Assembly (NCBI GenBank): GCA_900100325.1
Contig: LT629697.1
Span: 248,001 to 312,000, forward strand
DNA length: 64,000 nucleotides
Direction: 5' to 3'
Source: Frankineae bacterium MT45
Lineage (GTDB): Bacteria > Actinomycetota > Actinomycetes > Mycobacteriales > Jatrophihabitantaceae
The notes beneath the pieces were generated by a model. That model made no database searches and was not told the origin of the DNA. It was given only the letters and a program-made list of their open reading frames with translations. A program made the position numbers and the translations under genes. This document shows, piece by piece, positions 8,044 to 17,900 of this stretch (its first letter is position 1; each line of letters begins with the position of its first letter).

Positions 8044-8532
8044 ATGAGCACGCTTCTCTCCTTTCCGAACCCGGTCAACGAGAAGGCGGCCCGGGTCGTG
8101 GCCGCCGCGGTCGCCCTGATCGCCCTGGTGGCCCTCTTCACCGGCTGGCTCTGGCTCAGCGCGGTCCTCTTCGCCGGCTTCGTGCTGCGGGTAGCCAGCG
8201 GCCCCCGCTTCAGCCCGCTCGGGCAGCTCGCCACCCGCGTCGTCGCCCCCCGACTCGGCGAGGCGAAGCTCGTTCCCGGGCCGCCGAAGCGCTTCGCCCA
8301 GACGATCGGCATGGTCGTCACCGGTGCCGCCACCGTGACCTGGTTCGTCGTCGGCTCCGCCCTGGCCACCCAGGTGCTGCTCGGCCTGATCCTCATCGCC
8401 GCCACCCTGGAGTCGGTCTTCGCGCTCTGCCTGGGCTGCGTCGCCTTCGGCTGGCTGATGCGGGTGGGCGTGATCCCGGAGGAGACCTGCGAGGCCTGCA
8501 ACAACGTCGCGGCCCGCTACGGCACGGCCTAG
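8044..8532 (+). CDS. DUF4395 integral membrane protein
   Basis: A protein of 162 aa with four predicted membrane segments, at about residues 18-32, 34-48, 88-106 and 112-133. The N-terminal FPNPVNEKAARVVAA matches the start of DUF4395 proteins (F-x-NPVxE-x-xxR). The motif CLGCVAFGWLMRVG followed by CEACNN near the C-terminus is also typical; its cysteines suggest a redox or metal link, and DUF4395 genes often accompany thioredoxin or rhodanese genes, although none is adjacent here. It lies 41 bp after ppk2, possibly in the same transcript. Confidence 0.85.
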   Translation: MSTLLSFPNPVNEKAARVVAAAVALIALVALFTGWLWLSAVLFAGFVLRVASGPRFSPLGQLATRVVAPRLGEAKLVPGPPKRFAQTIGMVVTGAATVTWFVVGSALATQVLLGLILIAATLESVFALCLGCVAFGWLMRVGVIPEETCEACNNVAARYGTA

Positions 8533-8577
8533 CCTCTCCTCCGCCCGGATCGATCCAGATCCGCGCAGAATCGTGAC

Positions 8578-9432
8578 GTGAACGTACGTGAGCTGGGGCG
8601 GTTGACCGAGTCCATCCACGCCGTCGTCTACTTCGCCCCGGAGGCCCAGCAGCGCTACCAGGAGCTCGGACTTCGCGGCTACTGGCGCGGCTACTTCGCG
8701 AGCCGGGGTGCGGCGCTGGCCCTCCAGTCGCCGACCCCCACTGCCGACGAGGTGACACGACTCTTCGGCGGGTTCGCCCCGGCCATGGTCGCCCGCGCGG
8801 TACCGGAGGTCTGGGAATTGGCCCCGCCGAGCGAGGTCTTCGCGGCCCGGCAGGAGGCGGCGACGGCAGCGCTGCGGCGCCTGATCCCACCTCCGCTCTG
8901 GCGGGATTGGGAGGCGACCGACCTGACGCTGCCCCGGCCGGAGGTGCTCGAACGGCCGATGGCGACGGCCCAGGCCGCAGCGCCCCGCCCGACTGATCCG
9001 CTGATGGCCCTCTGGCACGACTGCACAGTGCTGCGCGAACACCGGGGCGACGGGCACCTGCTGGCGCTCGTCGAGGCCGGCTTCAAGTGGCCTCAGCCCC
9101 ACCTGCTGCTGGGCGCGAGCGGACGGCTGGACCCCCGGCAGCGCGAGTATCGCGGCTGGATCGAGGCCGAGTGGAGCACCGCCGCCTCCCAGTTGCGCGA
9201 CTGCGGTCTCCTCGATCCGCAGGATCAGCCGACCCCGGCCGGGCTCGCCCTCATCGAGGAGATCGAGGTTCGCACCGACGAACTCGCCGCCGAGGCCTAC
9301 CAGTCGCTCGACGCAGACACCCTGTCGCGGCTGGTCGCGGCGCTCAGGCCGCTCGCCACAGCGGCGGCGGCGGAGATCCCGTTCCCCAATGCGATGGGGC
9401 TGAGCCCTGATCCTGCGACCAGGAGCCTTTAA
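8578..9432 (+). CDS. SCO6745 family protein
   Basis: A protein of 284 aa from GTG 8578. The opening ESIHAVVYFAPEAQQRYQELG and GLRGYWRGYFASRGAAL, then FGGFAPAMVARAVPEVW, match the SCO6745 family, which is widespread in actinobacteria. The C-terminal half resembles a winged-helix fold, so a MarR-like ligand or DNA-binding role is possible, but no function is established. The CsoR-type operator of copZ begins at the last base of this gene. Confidence 0.85.
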   Translation: MNVRELGRLTESIHAVVYFAPEAQQRYQELGLRGYWRGYFASRGAALALQSPTPTADEVTRLFGGFAPAMVARAVPEVWELAPPSEVFAARQEAATAALRRLIPPPLWRDWEATDLTLPRPEVLERPMATAQAAAPRPTDPLMALWHDCTVLREHRGDGHLLALVEAGFKWPQPHLLLGASGRLDPRQREYRGWIEAEWSTAASQLRDCGLLDPQDQPTPAGLALIEEIEVRTDELAAEAYQSLDADTLSRLVAALRPLATAAAAEIPFPNAMGLSPDPATRSL

Positions 9433-9451
9433 TACCCCAGGGGGGTATAGT
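9432..9451 (+). promoter_or_regulatory. CsoR-type copper operator overlapping the copZ -10 element
   Basis: ATACCCC-AGG-GGGGTAT at 9432-9448 is a perfect 7-3-7 dyad of the GC-flanked type bound by the copper sensor CsoR. TATAGT at 9446-9451 is a good -10 hexamer overlapping its right half, only 7 nt before GTG 9459. The transcript is therefore probably leaderless and blocked directly by bound apo-repressor. No csoR gene is present in the window. Confidence 0.75.
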
Positions 9452-9458
9452 CCGTTTC

Positions 9459-9671
9459 GTGGCTGAGCAGATCGAGAAGACGTACACCGTGACCGGCATG
9501 ACCTGCGAACACTGCGTGAACGCGGTGCGGAGCGAGGTGCAGGCCCTCGATGGCGTCGCCGCGGTGCGCGTCGACCTTGCCACTGGTCAGGTCGTAGTGA
9601 GTGGCGCGGGTTTCACCGACGCCGCAGTCGCCGCCGCCGTCGACGAGGCCGGCTACTCGGTCGCGCCATGA
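9459..9671 (+). CDS. copZ: Copper chaperone CopZ (heavy-metal-associated domain)
   Basis: A single HMA domain of 70 aa. The metal-binding motif GMTCEHC (Cys16 and Cys19) is intact, followed by the usual DGV[16 protein letters not shown] fold. It carries Cu(I) in the cytosol to the CopA ATPase encoded 28 bp downstream. There is no Shine-Dalgarno in front of GTG 9459; the -10 element ends 7 nt before it, which fits leaderless translation. Confidence 0.93.
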   Translation: MAEQIEKTYTVTGMTCEHCVNAVRSEVQALDGVAAVRVDLATGQVVVSGAGFTDAAVAAAVDEAGYSVAP

Positions 9672-9699
9672 AGCGCTTGATGAAGCTCACAGTTCAGCC

Positions 9700-11964
9700 A
9701 TGAAGACGGTCGAGCTCGCGGTCGGCGGGATGACCTGTGCCTCCTGCGCGGCCCGAGTGGAGAAGCGCCTGAACCGCCTGGACGGGGTCAGCGCCAACGT
9801 CAACTACGCGACGGCGCGGGCCGCCGTCGACTACGACGCGCAACTGGTGAGCCCAAGCGAACTGGTCGCAGCCGTCGAGTCGGCCGGCTACTCCGCCCAA
9901 TTGCCCACGGCGACGAGCGGGGAGGGTGAGGATGACTCACCGGCACTGAAGCGCCGGCTGCTGGTCTGCGCGCCGCTGGCCCTGCCGGTGCTGGCACTGG
10001 CGATGATCTCCGCCCTGCAGTTCGACTACTGGCAGTGGGTCTCGCTCGCCCTGGCCACTCCGGTCGTGCTCTGGGGTGGCTGGCCGTTTCACCGCGCCAC
10101 CTGGAGTAACCTCCGACACCGCGCGACGACGATGGATACCCTTGTTTCATTGGGAACCCTGGCCGCCTATGGCTGGTCGCTGTACGCCCTTATCCTCGGT
10201 GACGCCGGCGATCCGGCGATGCGGATGCACTTCGACCTCGGTGCTAGCGGCGGCAGCGCAAGCGACCAGATCTACCTCGAGGTCGCGTCGGTGGTCATCG
10301 TCTTCCTGCTAGCCGGCAAGTACCTCGAGGCGCGGGCCCGCGTCCGATCCGGCGCGGCCCTGCGCGCCCTGGCCAACCTCGGCGCCAAGGACGTCGCCGT
10401 CCTCCGTCCGCGTGGAGACGCCGCGGGCGAAGCAAGCACCGGCCAACCCGATCGCTTCGAGGTGCGGATCCCCATCGGCGAGCTCGTCGTCGGAGACCTC
10501 TTCGTGGTCCGCCCGGGGGAGAAGGTCGCCACGGACGGTGTGGTGGTCGAGGGAGCGTCGGCGATCGATCTGAGCATGCTCACCGGCGAGAGTGTCCCGG
10601 CCGAGGTCGGTGTCGGCTCGACAGTCATCGGCGCCTGCATCAACGTCGGCGGGCGGTTGATCGTGCGGGCTACCCGGATCGGCGCCGACACCCAACTGGC
10701 ACAGATCTCACGGCTGGTCAACGACGCCCAGCACGGTAAGGCACCGGTGCAGCGTCTCGCCGACCGCGTCAGCGCCGTCTTCGTCCCCGTTGTGCTGGTC
10801 CTGGCTCTCCTCACCCTGGTCGCGAGCCTGCTGGCCGGCCTGGGGAGCGCGGACGCCTTCACCGCCGCGGTTGCCGTACTCATCGTCGCCTGCCCCTGCG
10901 CCCTCGGCCTGGCGACTCCGACGGCGCTGCTGGTGGGCACCAGTCATGCCGCCCAGCTCGGCCTGCTCATCCGAGGCCCGGAGGTGCTGGAGAGCACCCG
11001 CCGCGTCAATACGATCGTGCTCGACAAGACCGGAACCGTGACCACCGGCCGGATGTCGCTGCTGGCGGTGCACCCGGCCCCCGGCACGTCGCGGGAGCAG
11101 GTGCTCGCGGTCGCCGGGGCGCTTGAGGCGGGCAGCGAGCACCCGATCGCCGTCGCTATCGCCAGAGCAGCCACGGACGAGTCGGCTCTCCTCCCGAAGG
11201 TCCACCGCTTTGCCAGTACGACTGGCCTCGGCGTCCAGGGCGAGATCGAACTGGGTGAGACCGGCGACGGCGCCCCGCAGATGGCGGTCATCGGGCGGCC
11301 GGCCTTCCTGCGTGAGCAGGGGTTGGCCGACGACGACGAACTCACCGCCCGGCGGCTGGAGGCTGAGGCCGGCGGTGCCACTGCGGTGCTCGTCGGCTGG
11401 GGTGGAGTGGTGCGCGGGCTGCTCGTCGTCGCCGACTCGGTGAAGCCAACGAGTGCGGACGCCGTCGCCCGGCTACGGGACCTGGGACTGCGTCCGATAC
11501 TGCTCACCGGCGACAACGCGCGCACTGCCCAGCGCGTCGCCGCTGAGGTCAGGATCGCTCCGGCTGACGTGATCGCCGACGTCCTCCCGGCCCAGAAGGT
11601 TCAGACGATCGAGCACCTTCAGCAGGCCGGCGGCGTCGTGGCGATGGTCGGAGACGGGATCAACGATGCTGCCGCGCTGGCCCGGGCCGACCTGGGGCTG
11701 GCGATGGGGAGCGGGACCGACGTGGCGATCGAGGCGAGCGACATCACCCTCATGCGGGGCGACCTCGGCAGTGCCGCCGACGCGATCACGCTCAGCCGGC
11801 GAACCCTCCGCATTATCAAGGGGAATCTCTTCTGGGCCTTCGGCTACAACGTCGTCTTGATCCCGGTCGCTGCGTTCGGGCTGCTCAGCCCAATGCTGGC
11901 CGGCGCGGCGATGGCCTTCTCATCGGTCTTCGTGGTTGGGAACTCGCTGCGTCTGCGCGGGTAG
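9700..11964 (+). CDS. copA: Cu(+)-exporting P1B-type ATPase CopA
   Basis: A protein of 754 aa. One N-terminal HMA domain carries GMTCASC at about residues 8-14. The P1B-ATPase motifs follow in order: the LTGES actuator loop, the transmembrane CPC metal site ([12 protein letters not shown], about residue 398), the phosphorylation motif DKTGT (about 442), the SEHPIA nucleotide-binding motif, and the hinge GDGIND. CPC plus the HMA domain points to Cu(I) export at the cell membrane. ATG 9700 gives [13 protein letters not shown]; an earlier start would run into copZ. It is the second gene of the CsoR-controlled unit and ends 3 bp from the convergent regulator gene. Confidence 0.95.
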   Translation: MKTVELAVGGMTCASCAARVEKRLNRLDGVSANVNYATARAAVDYDAQLVSPSELVAAVESAGYSAQLPTATSGEGEDDSPALKRRLLVCAPLALPVLALAMISALQFDYWQWVSLALATPVVLWGGWPFHRATWSNLRHRATTMDTLVSLGTLAAYGWSLYALILGDAGDPAMRMHFDLGASGGSASDQIYLEVASVVIVFLLAGKYLEARARVRSGAALRALANLGAKDVAVLRPRGDAAGEASTGQPDRFEVRIPIGELVVGDLFVVRPGEKVATDGVVVEGASAIDLSMLTGESVPAEVGVGSTVIGACINVGGRLIVRATRIGADTQLAQISRLVNDAQHGKAPVQRLADRVSAVFVPVVLVLALLTLVASLLAGLGSADAFTAAVAVLIVACPCALGLATPTALLVGTSHAAQLGLLIRGPEVLESTRRVNTIVLDKTGTVTTGRMSLLAVHPAPGTSREQVLAVAGALEAGSEHPIAVAIARAATDESALLPKVHRFASTTGLGVQGEIELGETGDGAPQMAVIGRPAFLREQGLADDDELTARRLEAEAGGATAVLVGWGGVVRGLLVVADSVKPTSADAVARLRDLGLRPILLTGDNARTAQRVAAEVRIAPADVIADVLPAQKVQTIEHLQQAGGVVAMVGDGINDAAALARADLGLAMGSGTDVAIEASDITLMRGDLGSAADAITLSRRTLRIIKGNLFWAFGYNVVLIPVAAFGLLSPMLAGAAMAFSSVFVVGNSLRLRG

Positions 11965-11967
11965 TGG

Positions 11968-13428
11968 CTACTCTTCGATGTCGCCGCGCAGCAGGGCGAT
12001 CAGGTCCTGCTGCGACTTGACGCCGACCTTGCGAAAGACCGAGGAGAGCTGGTTGCGGACCGTGCTCTGACTGACGAAGAGACGCTCAGCGATGGCCGGA
12101 ACCCGGTCACCCATGGCCAGCCGGACGACCACCTCGAGCTCCCTGGGCGAGATCATCGTCAGGTTCCGCGCGACGGCGCTCCGGACCTGCTGCTCGTCGC
12201 CGAGTTGTGGGGCCAGGCCACCACCGCGCCGCGGCCCCGCCGGCACTGAAGTCGCCTCCGCCCCCAGCAGCCGCGAGAGCGGCCCGGTGGCGCCTCCCCG
12301 CTGCTCAACCACCTCGCTACACATGACGATGCTGCCGGCGAAGGCGCCCAGATGGTCATACCGCGGCGCCATCGCCACCCGAAGCCAGCGCGTCCCCTCA
12401 CCGGGGACGGCGAAGGGGCCCTCCAGCTGCTCGCGGGCCCCCGGCAGCCGGATGACGTTCTGCTCCCGCACCATCCGGCAGAGCGCGACGTCGTCGAGTT
12501 GGTCCAGCGGGCTCTGCAGGATTCGGGTGCGGCTCACTCCCAGCAACTCGGCCAGCCGCTCGTTGGCGAAGACGCTCACGCCGTTGGCGTCGACGATCCA
12601 GACGCCCTCCACCGACGTCTCCAGCACCGAGAGCAGCGTCTGCTCGGCCGCGGCCAGCACGTCCTCGGCATGGCGCAGTTCGCTCACGTTGCGGGCATTC
12701 ACCACGACCGAGACGATCTCGGGGTCATTCAGCTTGCTGACGATGCTCTCTTCGATCCAGAGCCAGTGGCCGTCGCGATGCCGGACCCGGACCTGCACGA
12801 TGTGACTCGTGCCGGGGTCGGCGACGGCGGCGTTCCAGGCGCTCGTCCAAGCCGCCAGGTCCTCCTCGAAGATGAAGTCCGGGGCCCACCCACCAATGAC
12901 GTCACGCGGCACGTAGCCGAAGATCTTGGTCAGCGACGGGCCGACGTACTCGACCTTCATCGTCTCGCTGCAGAAGAACTTCAGCTCGGCCTCGGCCTCC
13001 AGCCCCGACGGCGTGCCGCTGCGATCGGGCGCGTCCGGAGGCACGGTGGCCAGCGGGCTGGCGGCATAGAGGATTTCGAGCTCGCCGTCCGGTCCATAGG
13101 AGACGCTCACCGTCGATTTGAACTGGCCTTGAGTGCCGTCGGCCAGGTGGACCGGGTGCTGCAGCACCCGCACGCCGCCCTCCCCGACCTGGCTCAGGCT
13201 CTCCAGCTCCTCAGCGGCGATATGCCAGCCGATCAGGGTCGCGACGTCCTGGCCCAGGGCCACCTGCCGCGCCACCCCGAAGAGTGTCTCGGCCCCGTCC
13301 GACCAGTAGGTCACGACGCCGGCGAACGTGGTGGCCAGGACAGCCGTCAACTCTGGCCTGGTTGTGACCGGTGTCACCTCAGTGCCAGCGGTCGTAGGTT
13401 CGACCGGAGTTACGTCGTTGGAACTCAT
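11968..13428 (-). CDS. PAS-domain sensor with LuxR-type HTH
   Basis: A cytoplasmic protein of 486 aa. Three PAS-like regions lie at about residues 25-130, 145-255 and 262-380; the second is followed by a PAC-like RHRDGHWLWIEESI. The C-terminal HTH (about 415-480) reads ISPRELEVVVRLAMG, then VPAIAERLFVSQSTVRNQLSSVFRKVGV, a typical LuxR/NarL recognition helix. No receiver or kinase domain is present, so it probably senses a ligand or redox state directly. The target genes are unknown; it sits between the copper and nickel units, and a link to metals would be guesswork. Confidence 0.85.
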   Translation of the reverse strand: MSSNDVTPVEPTTAGTEVTPVTTRPELTAVLATTFAGVVTYWSDGAETLFGVARQVALGQDVATLIGWHIAAEELESLSQVGEGGVRVLQHPVHLADGTQGQFKSTVSVSYGPDGELEILYAASPLATVPPDAPDRSGTPSGLEAEAELKFFCSETMKVEYVGPSLTKIFGYVPRDVIGGWAPDFIFEEDLAAWTSAWNAAVADPGTSHIVQVRVRHRDGHWLWIEESIVSKLNDPEIVSVVVNARNVSELRHAEDVLAAAEQTLLSVLETSVEGVWIVDANGVSVFANERLAELLGVSRTRILQSPLDQLDDVALCRMVREQNVIRLPGAREQLEGPFAVPGEGTRWLRVAMAPRYDHLGAFAGSIVMCSEVVEQRGGATGPLSRLLGAEATSVPAGPRRGGGLAPQLGDEQQVRSAVARNLTMISPRELEVVVRLAMGDRVPAIAERLFVSQSTVRNQLSSVFRKVGVKSQQDLIALLRGDIEE

Positions 13429-13784
13429 GCAGGTGCATCCCCATCACCCAGGAGTCGCCGAGTTCCGGTCCGCCGCAGCGTCTCAGTTTGGGGCCTGAAC
13501 GCACCGCCGCGAACAGAACCTGACGATGAAAAATTGCGTTGTTACACATACATCCAACACTGACCTGCGAGCACCCCTACGACCAGGGTAGGCGCCAAAG
13601 TATACGAAGTGTCATGCGTGATAGATAGTCCGCCCACGGCCGGATTCCGCGCACTCACCGGATGCTTCCGGCAGATACGCCCAAACAGGGGGCGGGGTCT
13701 TATTGCCAAATCTTTGCAATAAGGTGGAGACTGGCAGCGGCCGATGATTCGGCCGATCGTCTCGTCAACTACGGGGGTACCGCG
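13429..13784. other. 356-bp intergenic region holding the nickel permease control region
   Basis: A divergent region between the PAS/LuxR gene and the nickel permease. It contains the Nur-type box (13699-13723), a small CCGGA-N4-TCCGG hairpin shortly before it, and AT-rich sequence near 13525-13555 that may serve the minus-strand promoter. An open frame in the permease's reading frame extends back to 13662 across the box, but I regard this part as untranslated. Confidence 0.5.
13699..13723. promoter_or_regulatory. Nur-type (nickel uptake regulator) box
   Basis: CTTATTGC-N9-GCAATAAG is a near-perfect dyad. Its core TTGCCA-AATCT-TTGCAA (13703-13719) fits the Streptomyces Nur consensus tTGCaa-N5-ttGCAA. 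It lies 62 bp upstream of the permease start at 13785. The Fur-family repressor Nur with bound nickel would shut off uptake. No nur gene is in the window. Confidence 0.65.
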
Positions 13785-14936
13785 TTGTCCGGCGTCATCA
13801 GCACCGGCTCACCCCGACCCACCGCCTCGGTGTCCCGGCTGACCCGGATCCGGTACGCACTCACTCCGCGGGAATGGGGCCGCATCGGCGGCATGGCCAG
13901 CTTCGTGATCTTTCTGCACGTGCTGGGTTGGGTCGTGCTGGCCGGCGTCATCGCGCCGCAGCACCTGAGCGTCGGAAGTAAGGCCTTCGGGCTCGGCGTC
14001 GGCCTCACCGCCTACACCCTCGGCATGCGGCACGCCTTCGACGCCGACCACATCGCGGCGATCGACAACACCACCCGCAAGCTCATGGGCAGCGGCCAGC
14101 GGCCACTCTCGGTCGGGTTCTGGTTCTCCCTCGGGCACTCATCGATCGTCTTCGGCCTGGCGGTGCTGCTTTCACTCGGTGTGCGTCACCTGGTCGGGCC
14201 GGTGCAGGACAGCAACTCCAGCCTGCACCACTACACCGGGCTCATCGGAACCAGCATCTCGGGCACATTTCTCTACATCATCGCCGCGATCAACCTGATG
14301 GTGCTGGTCGGCATCCTGCGCGTCTTCCGCAGCATGCGGTCGGGACGCTTCGACGAGGCCGAGCTCGAGGCCCAGCTCAACAATCGTGGCTTCATGAACC
14401 GGCTCTTCGGCGGCCGGCTGGACTCGATCACCAAGCCGTGGCAGATGTACCCGGTGGGCATGCTCTTCGGCCTCGGCTTCGACACCGCGACCGAGGTGGC
14501 GCTACTCGTGCTGGCCGGAGCGGGCGCGGCGACCGGCCTGCCCTGGTACGCCATCCTGGTGCTGCCCGTGCTCTTCGCCGCCGGCATGAGCCTGCTGGAC
14601 ACCATCGACGGCACCTTCATGAACTTCGCCTACGACTGGGCGTTCTCGAAGCCGGTTCGAAAGGTCTTCTACAACCTGACGATCACCGGCCTGTCGATCG
14701 TGGTGGCCTTCGTCATCGGCACCGTCGAACTGCTCTGCGTCCTGGCCGAACAGCTGAACCTGAGCGGCCCATTCTGGGACTGGATCTCCGGCCTCGACCT
14801 GAACACGGTCGGCTTCGTCATCGTGGGTGCCTTCGTGGTGACCTGGCTGGGTGCCGTCGCCGTCTGGCGCTTCGGAAACATCGAGCAGAAGTGGAGCGCG
14901 GACGTGCGCGACGCTGAGCTCGCGCCCGCTGAGTAG
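13785..14936 (+). CDS. NiCoT-family nickel/cobalt permease (HoxN/NixA)
   Basis: About 383 aa if it starts at TTG 13785. The signature RHAFDADHIAAIDN (about residues 82-95) in an early membrane helix, and LGFDTATEVALL plus DTIDGTFMNFAYDWAF later, define the NiCoT secondary transporters. About eight membrane segments can be seen. The start is uncertain: TTG 13785 has GGGGG about 7 nt upstream, and GTG 13830 is an alternative. ATG at MASFVIF would cut into the first helix. The upstream Nur-type box suggests nickel as the main substrate. Confidence 0.88.
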   Translation: MSGVISTGSPRPTASVSRLTRIRYALTPREWGRIGGMASFVIFLHVLGWVVLAGVIAPQHLSVGSKAFGLGVGLTAYTLGMRHAFDADHIAAIDNTTRKLMGSGQRPLSVGFWFSLGHSSIVFGLAVLLSLGVRHLVGPVQDSNSSLHHYTGLIGTSISGTFLYIIAAINLMVLVGILRVFRSMRSGRFDEAELEAQLNNRGFMNRLFGGRLDSITKPWQMYPVGMLFGLGFDTATEVALLVLAGAGAATGLPWYAILVLPVLFAAGMSLLDTIDGTFMNFAYDWAFSKPVRKVFYNLTITGLSIVVAFVIGTVELLCVLAEQLNLSGPFWDWISGLDLNTVGFVIVGAFVVTWLGAVAVWRFGNIEQKWSADVRDAELAPAE

Positions 14937-14978
14937 GCTGATCGATCCGGGACGCCGAGCCGAGAGGGAGACCAACGG

Positions 14979-17900
14979 GTGCTGTTCAGCCGGTTGCGGC
15001 ATCGCGCCTGGTACGCCGCTTTCCTGTTCGTTCTCTCCACCCTCACCGTCGCCGCTTTCGCCGCCGGGCCCTTCTATGAGCGGGCCGTCGAGCAGGCTTC
15101 CCTGCAGGCCACCCTAGGAGAGGCATCGCCGGCTGCCCGTGGAATCGCGGCCCACGCCGACACCATCGACGATGCCCTGGCCGTGCTGCCGAAGGGTGAC
15201 ACCGCCTCGCTCTTCCGGGCCCCCGTGACCGGCTCCGACAACAACAACCTGCAGACGACACTTCAGGGGAAGAACTACTCGGCGACGGTCTCAGCCCGCA
15301 GCGAGCTCTGCGCCCACCTGACGATGGTCGCCGGCCGCTGCCCGCAGGGGGTCGGCGAGATCGTCGTCAGTTCGACCAGCGCGTCCGCCCTGAGCCTGCG
15401 GTTGGGTCAGCCCGTCACGCTCTCGGGCGTCGTCGACGGTGGGCCCTCATACCCGCTCGGGACCGCCCATATCGTCGGCGTCTACCGGGTATTCGACGCG
15501 GACGACGACTACTGGTTCGGACGGACGTACTCATCGGCCACCGGCACCTATACGCAGTCGCAGGCCGGCGCGGTGAGCCGCTACGTCGACACGTTCTTCA
15601 TCAGCGCGAGCTACGCCGCCGACCTGATGAGTCAGGTGACGCAGTTCAACAACGGGCGGCCGGCCGAAGCGCCCCTCCCCGACCCCTTCGACCGGTACGC
15701 GCAGGCCGCGCTCCTCGTCCACCGGGTCGGCATCGATGACACCGCACAACTGCGGGCCGCAGCCGAGGCGGCCACCGCCGCCGCCCAGACGGCCAGCAAC
15801 AACGGCCAGTCGTTGAGCGTCGGGACCAACCTGCCGAACCTGCTCGACACGGTGGAGCACGCGCGTAGCCAGTCCCGGTCGATCATCCCGGCCTTCGCGT
15901 TGCAGCTGGCCCTGGTCGTGCTCGCCGTAATGGCGATGGTGGTGGCGGCCGAGGTGGAGGAGCGGCAGCCGGAACTGGCCCTCGGACGGTTACGCGGTCG
16001 AGGCGCCCGGTCGGCAGCGGGGCCGTTCCTCACCGAGGCGGTCGCGCTGGTCGGCGGATCACTGGTGCCGGGTCTGGCCCTCTCCTGGTTCGTCACCCTG
16101 CTGCTGGCCCGCCGACAACTGCCACCCGGGACGTCGCTTGAGCTGCGCTGGGCACCGGTCGCGGCTGCGCTGGGCGGCGCGCTGCTCGCCCTCGCAATCT
16201 TCGCGATTCTCGTGCTCCGGGCAGCCCGCCGGCCAGTACTCGAGCTACTCCGCACCGTCCCGCGGACGGTCGGGCGCCGAGGGCTCGGGGTCTTCGAGGC
16301 GATGATCTTCTCGGCATCGGTGGCCGGCGTGGTGGTCGCCCTCTCCGGTGACCGGCACAACCTGCTCGTCTCCCTCGTGCCGGCGCTGCTGGCGGTTGCC
16401 GCTGGCCTGCTCGCCGCACAGTTGGCGGCTTGGGCCTGCTCGGCCATCGGCCGGCGGCTGCTCTGGCGGGGGCGGCTGGGGGCGGCGATGGCGGCGCTGC
16501 AGGCCGCCCGGCGCAGCGGCTTCCGTCGGGTTGTGCTGCTCGTCTGCATCACGACCGCGCTGGTCATCGCCGCCGTCGACCAGTGGAGCGTCGCGGCCGA
16601 GAATCGGTCGCGGGCGGCGGGTGTGCAGGTCGGTGCGCCGGTGGTGCTCACCACCGCGCCGACCACGCCGTCTCAGTTGCAGCAGGCGGTAAAGGCGGCC
16701 GATCCGGCCGAGCGGTTCGCGGTCCCCGTGGTTCTGCAGCAGTCCGAGAACGCGGTCTCGCCAGTGATCGCGACCGACCCGGTGGCCTTCGCGGCCGCCG
16801 CGTCCTGGGTCGAGGAGGGGGACCGGCCGCCGGCCAAGGCGCTGGCCCAACTCAGCCCGCCGGCCGCGGCCGCACCGATCCGGGTCACCGGGGATCACCT
16901 GCAATTGACAGGCGACTCCTCGCTGATCCGAACGCTGGACTCCGACTCGACGGCGGGCCCGGTGTCGCTGCGCTTCGAACTGCGCCGGACCGACGGTTCG
17001 ATGACCTCCGCTGATGTGGTGCTCCCCGAAGGTCACGTCCCAGGGCTGGTGCTCAATGTCCCGATCAGCGGCTGCCTGAGCGGGTGCCAGGTGCGCCGAC
17101 TCTCCCTGCAGCGCTCCCCATCGGACAACCAGCGCGTGCAGCTGGCACTGCGGATCAGTCAATTCGCCGTCGCCACCGGAAATCACCTCACGCCGGTCTC
17201 GCTCGGCACCCCGAACGACTGGGGGACGGTGCCGCCGGCCGACGGAGCGGCGCCGGCCGGACCCGATGAGTTCCTGCGCTTGGACGCCGACCCGAGCGGC
17301 AGTGGACTGGCGCTGACGGCGGTCAATGAGGGGAGCGACGCCGCGATCCGGCACCGCGATCTCCCCGACGTCATTCCGGCCATCAGTGGCGGATCGCTAC
17401 CGCCGAGCGGTGCGACGCTTGGCATCGACGGGCTGCCTCAGACGTTCGGAGTCGTGAGTCAGGCGCCGTACCTGCCACGCCTCGGAACCGTCGCAACCCC
17501 GCTGCTGACCGACCTCACCCTGGCCATCGCGGCGAGTGGCAACACGACGGCCGGCGACACCTTCCAGGTCTGGCTCAGCAGTGACGACCCCGGACAGGAA
17601 CGGGCCCTCGTCGCCGCGCTCCGCACACACGGGGTGACGATCGCCCAGCGTGAAACCGCGGCCCACGCGCAGCGGTTACTGGCCCAGACACCTCCGGCCT
17701 GGGCCGTCACCTTCGCCCTCCTCGTAGCTCTGGTAGCGACGCTGGTCGCGATGCTGATGATCATCGCTGTGGCCCTGACCTCCCGAGGCCCGCGCCGGAC
17801 CGATCTGGCCGCGATGCGACTGGTCGGCGTCCGCGGCGAGAGCCTTCGTCGGGCCGGTGTCGGCGAGCAACTGCTGGGCGTACTGCTCGGGGTGATAGTC

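Noticed and set aside
14654-14661. GGTTCGAA resembling a tRNA T-loop
   Set aside because: It is inside the NiCoT coding sequence, and no acceptor or anticodon stems surround it.
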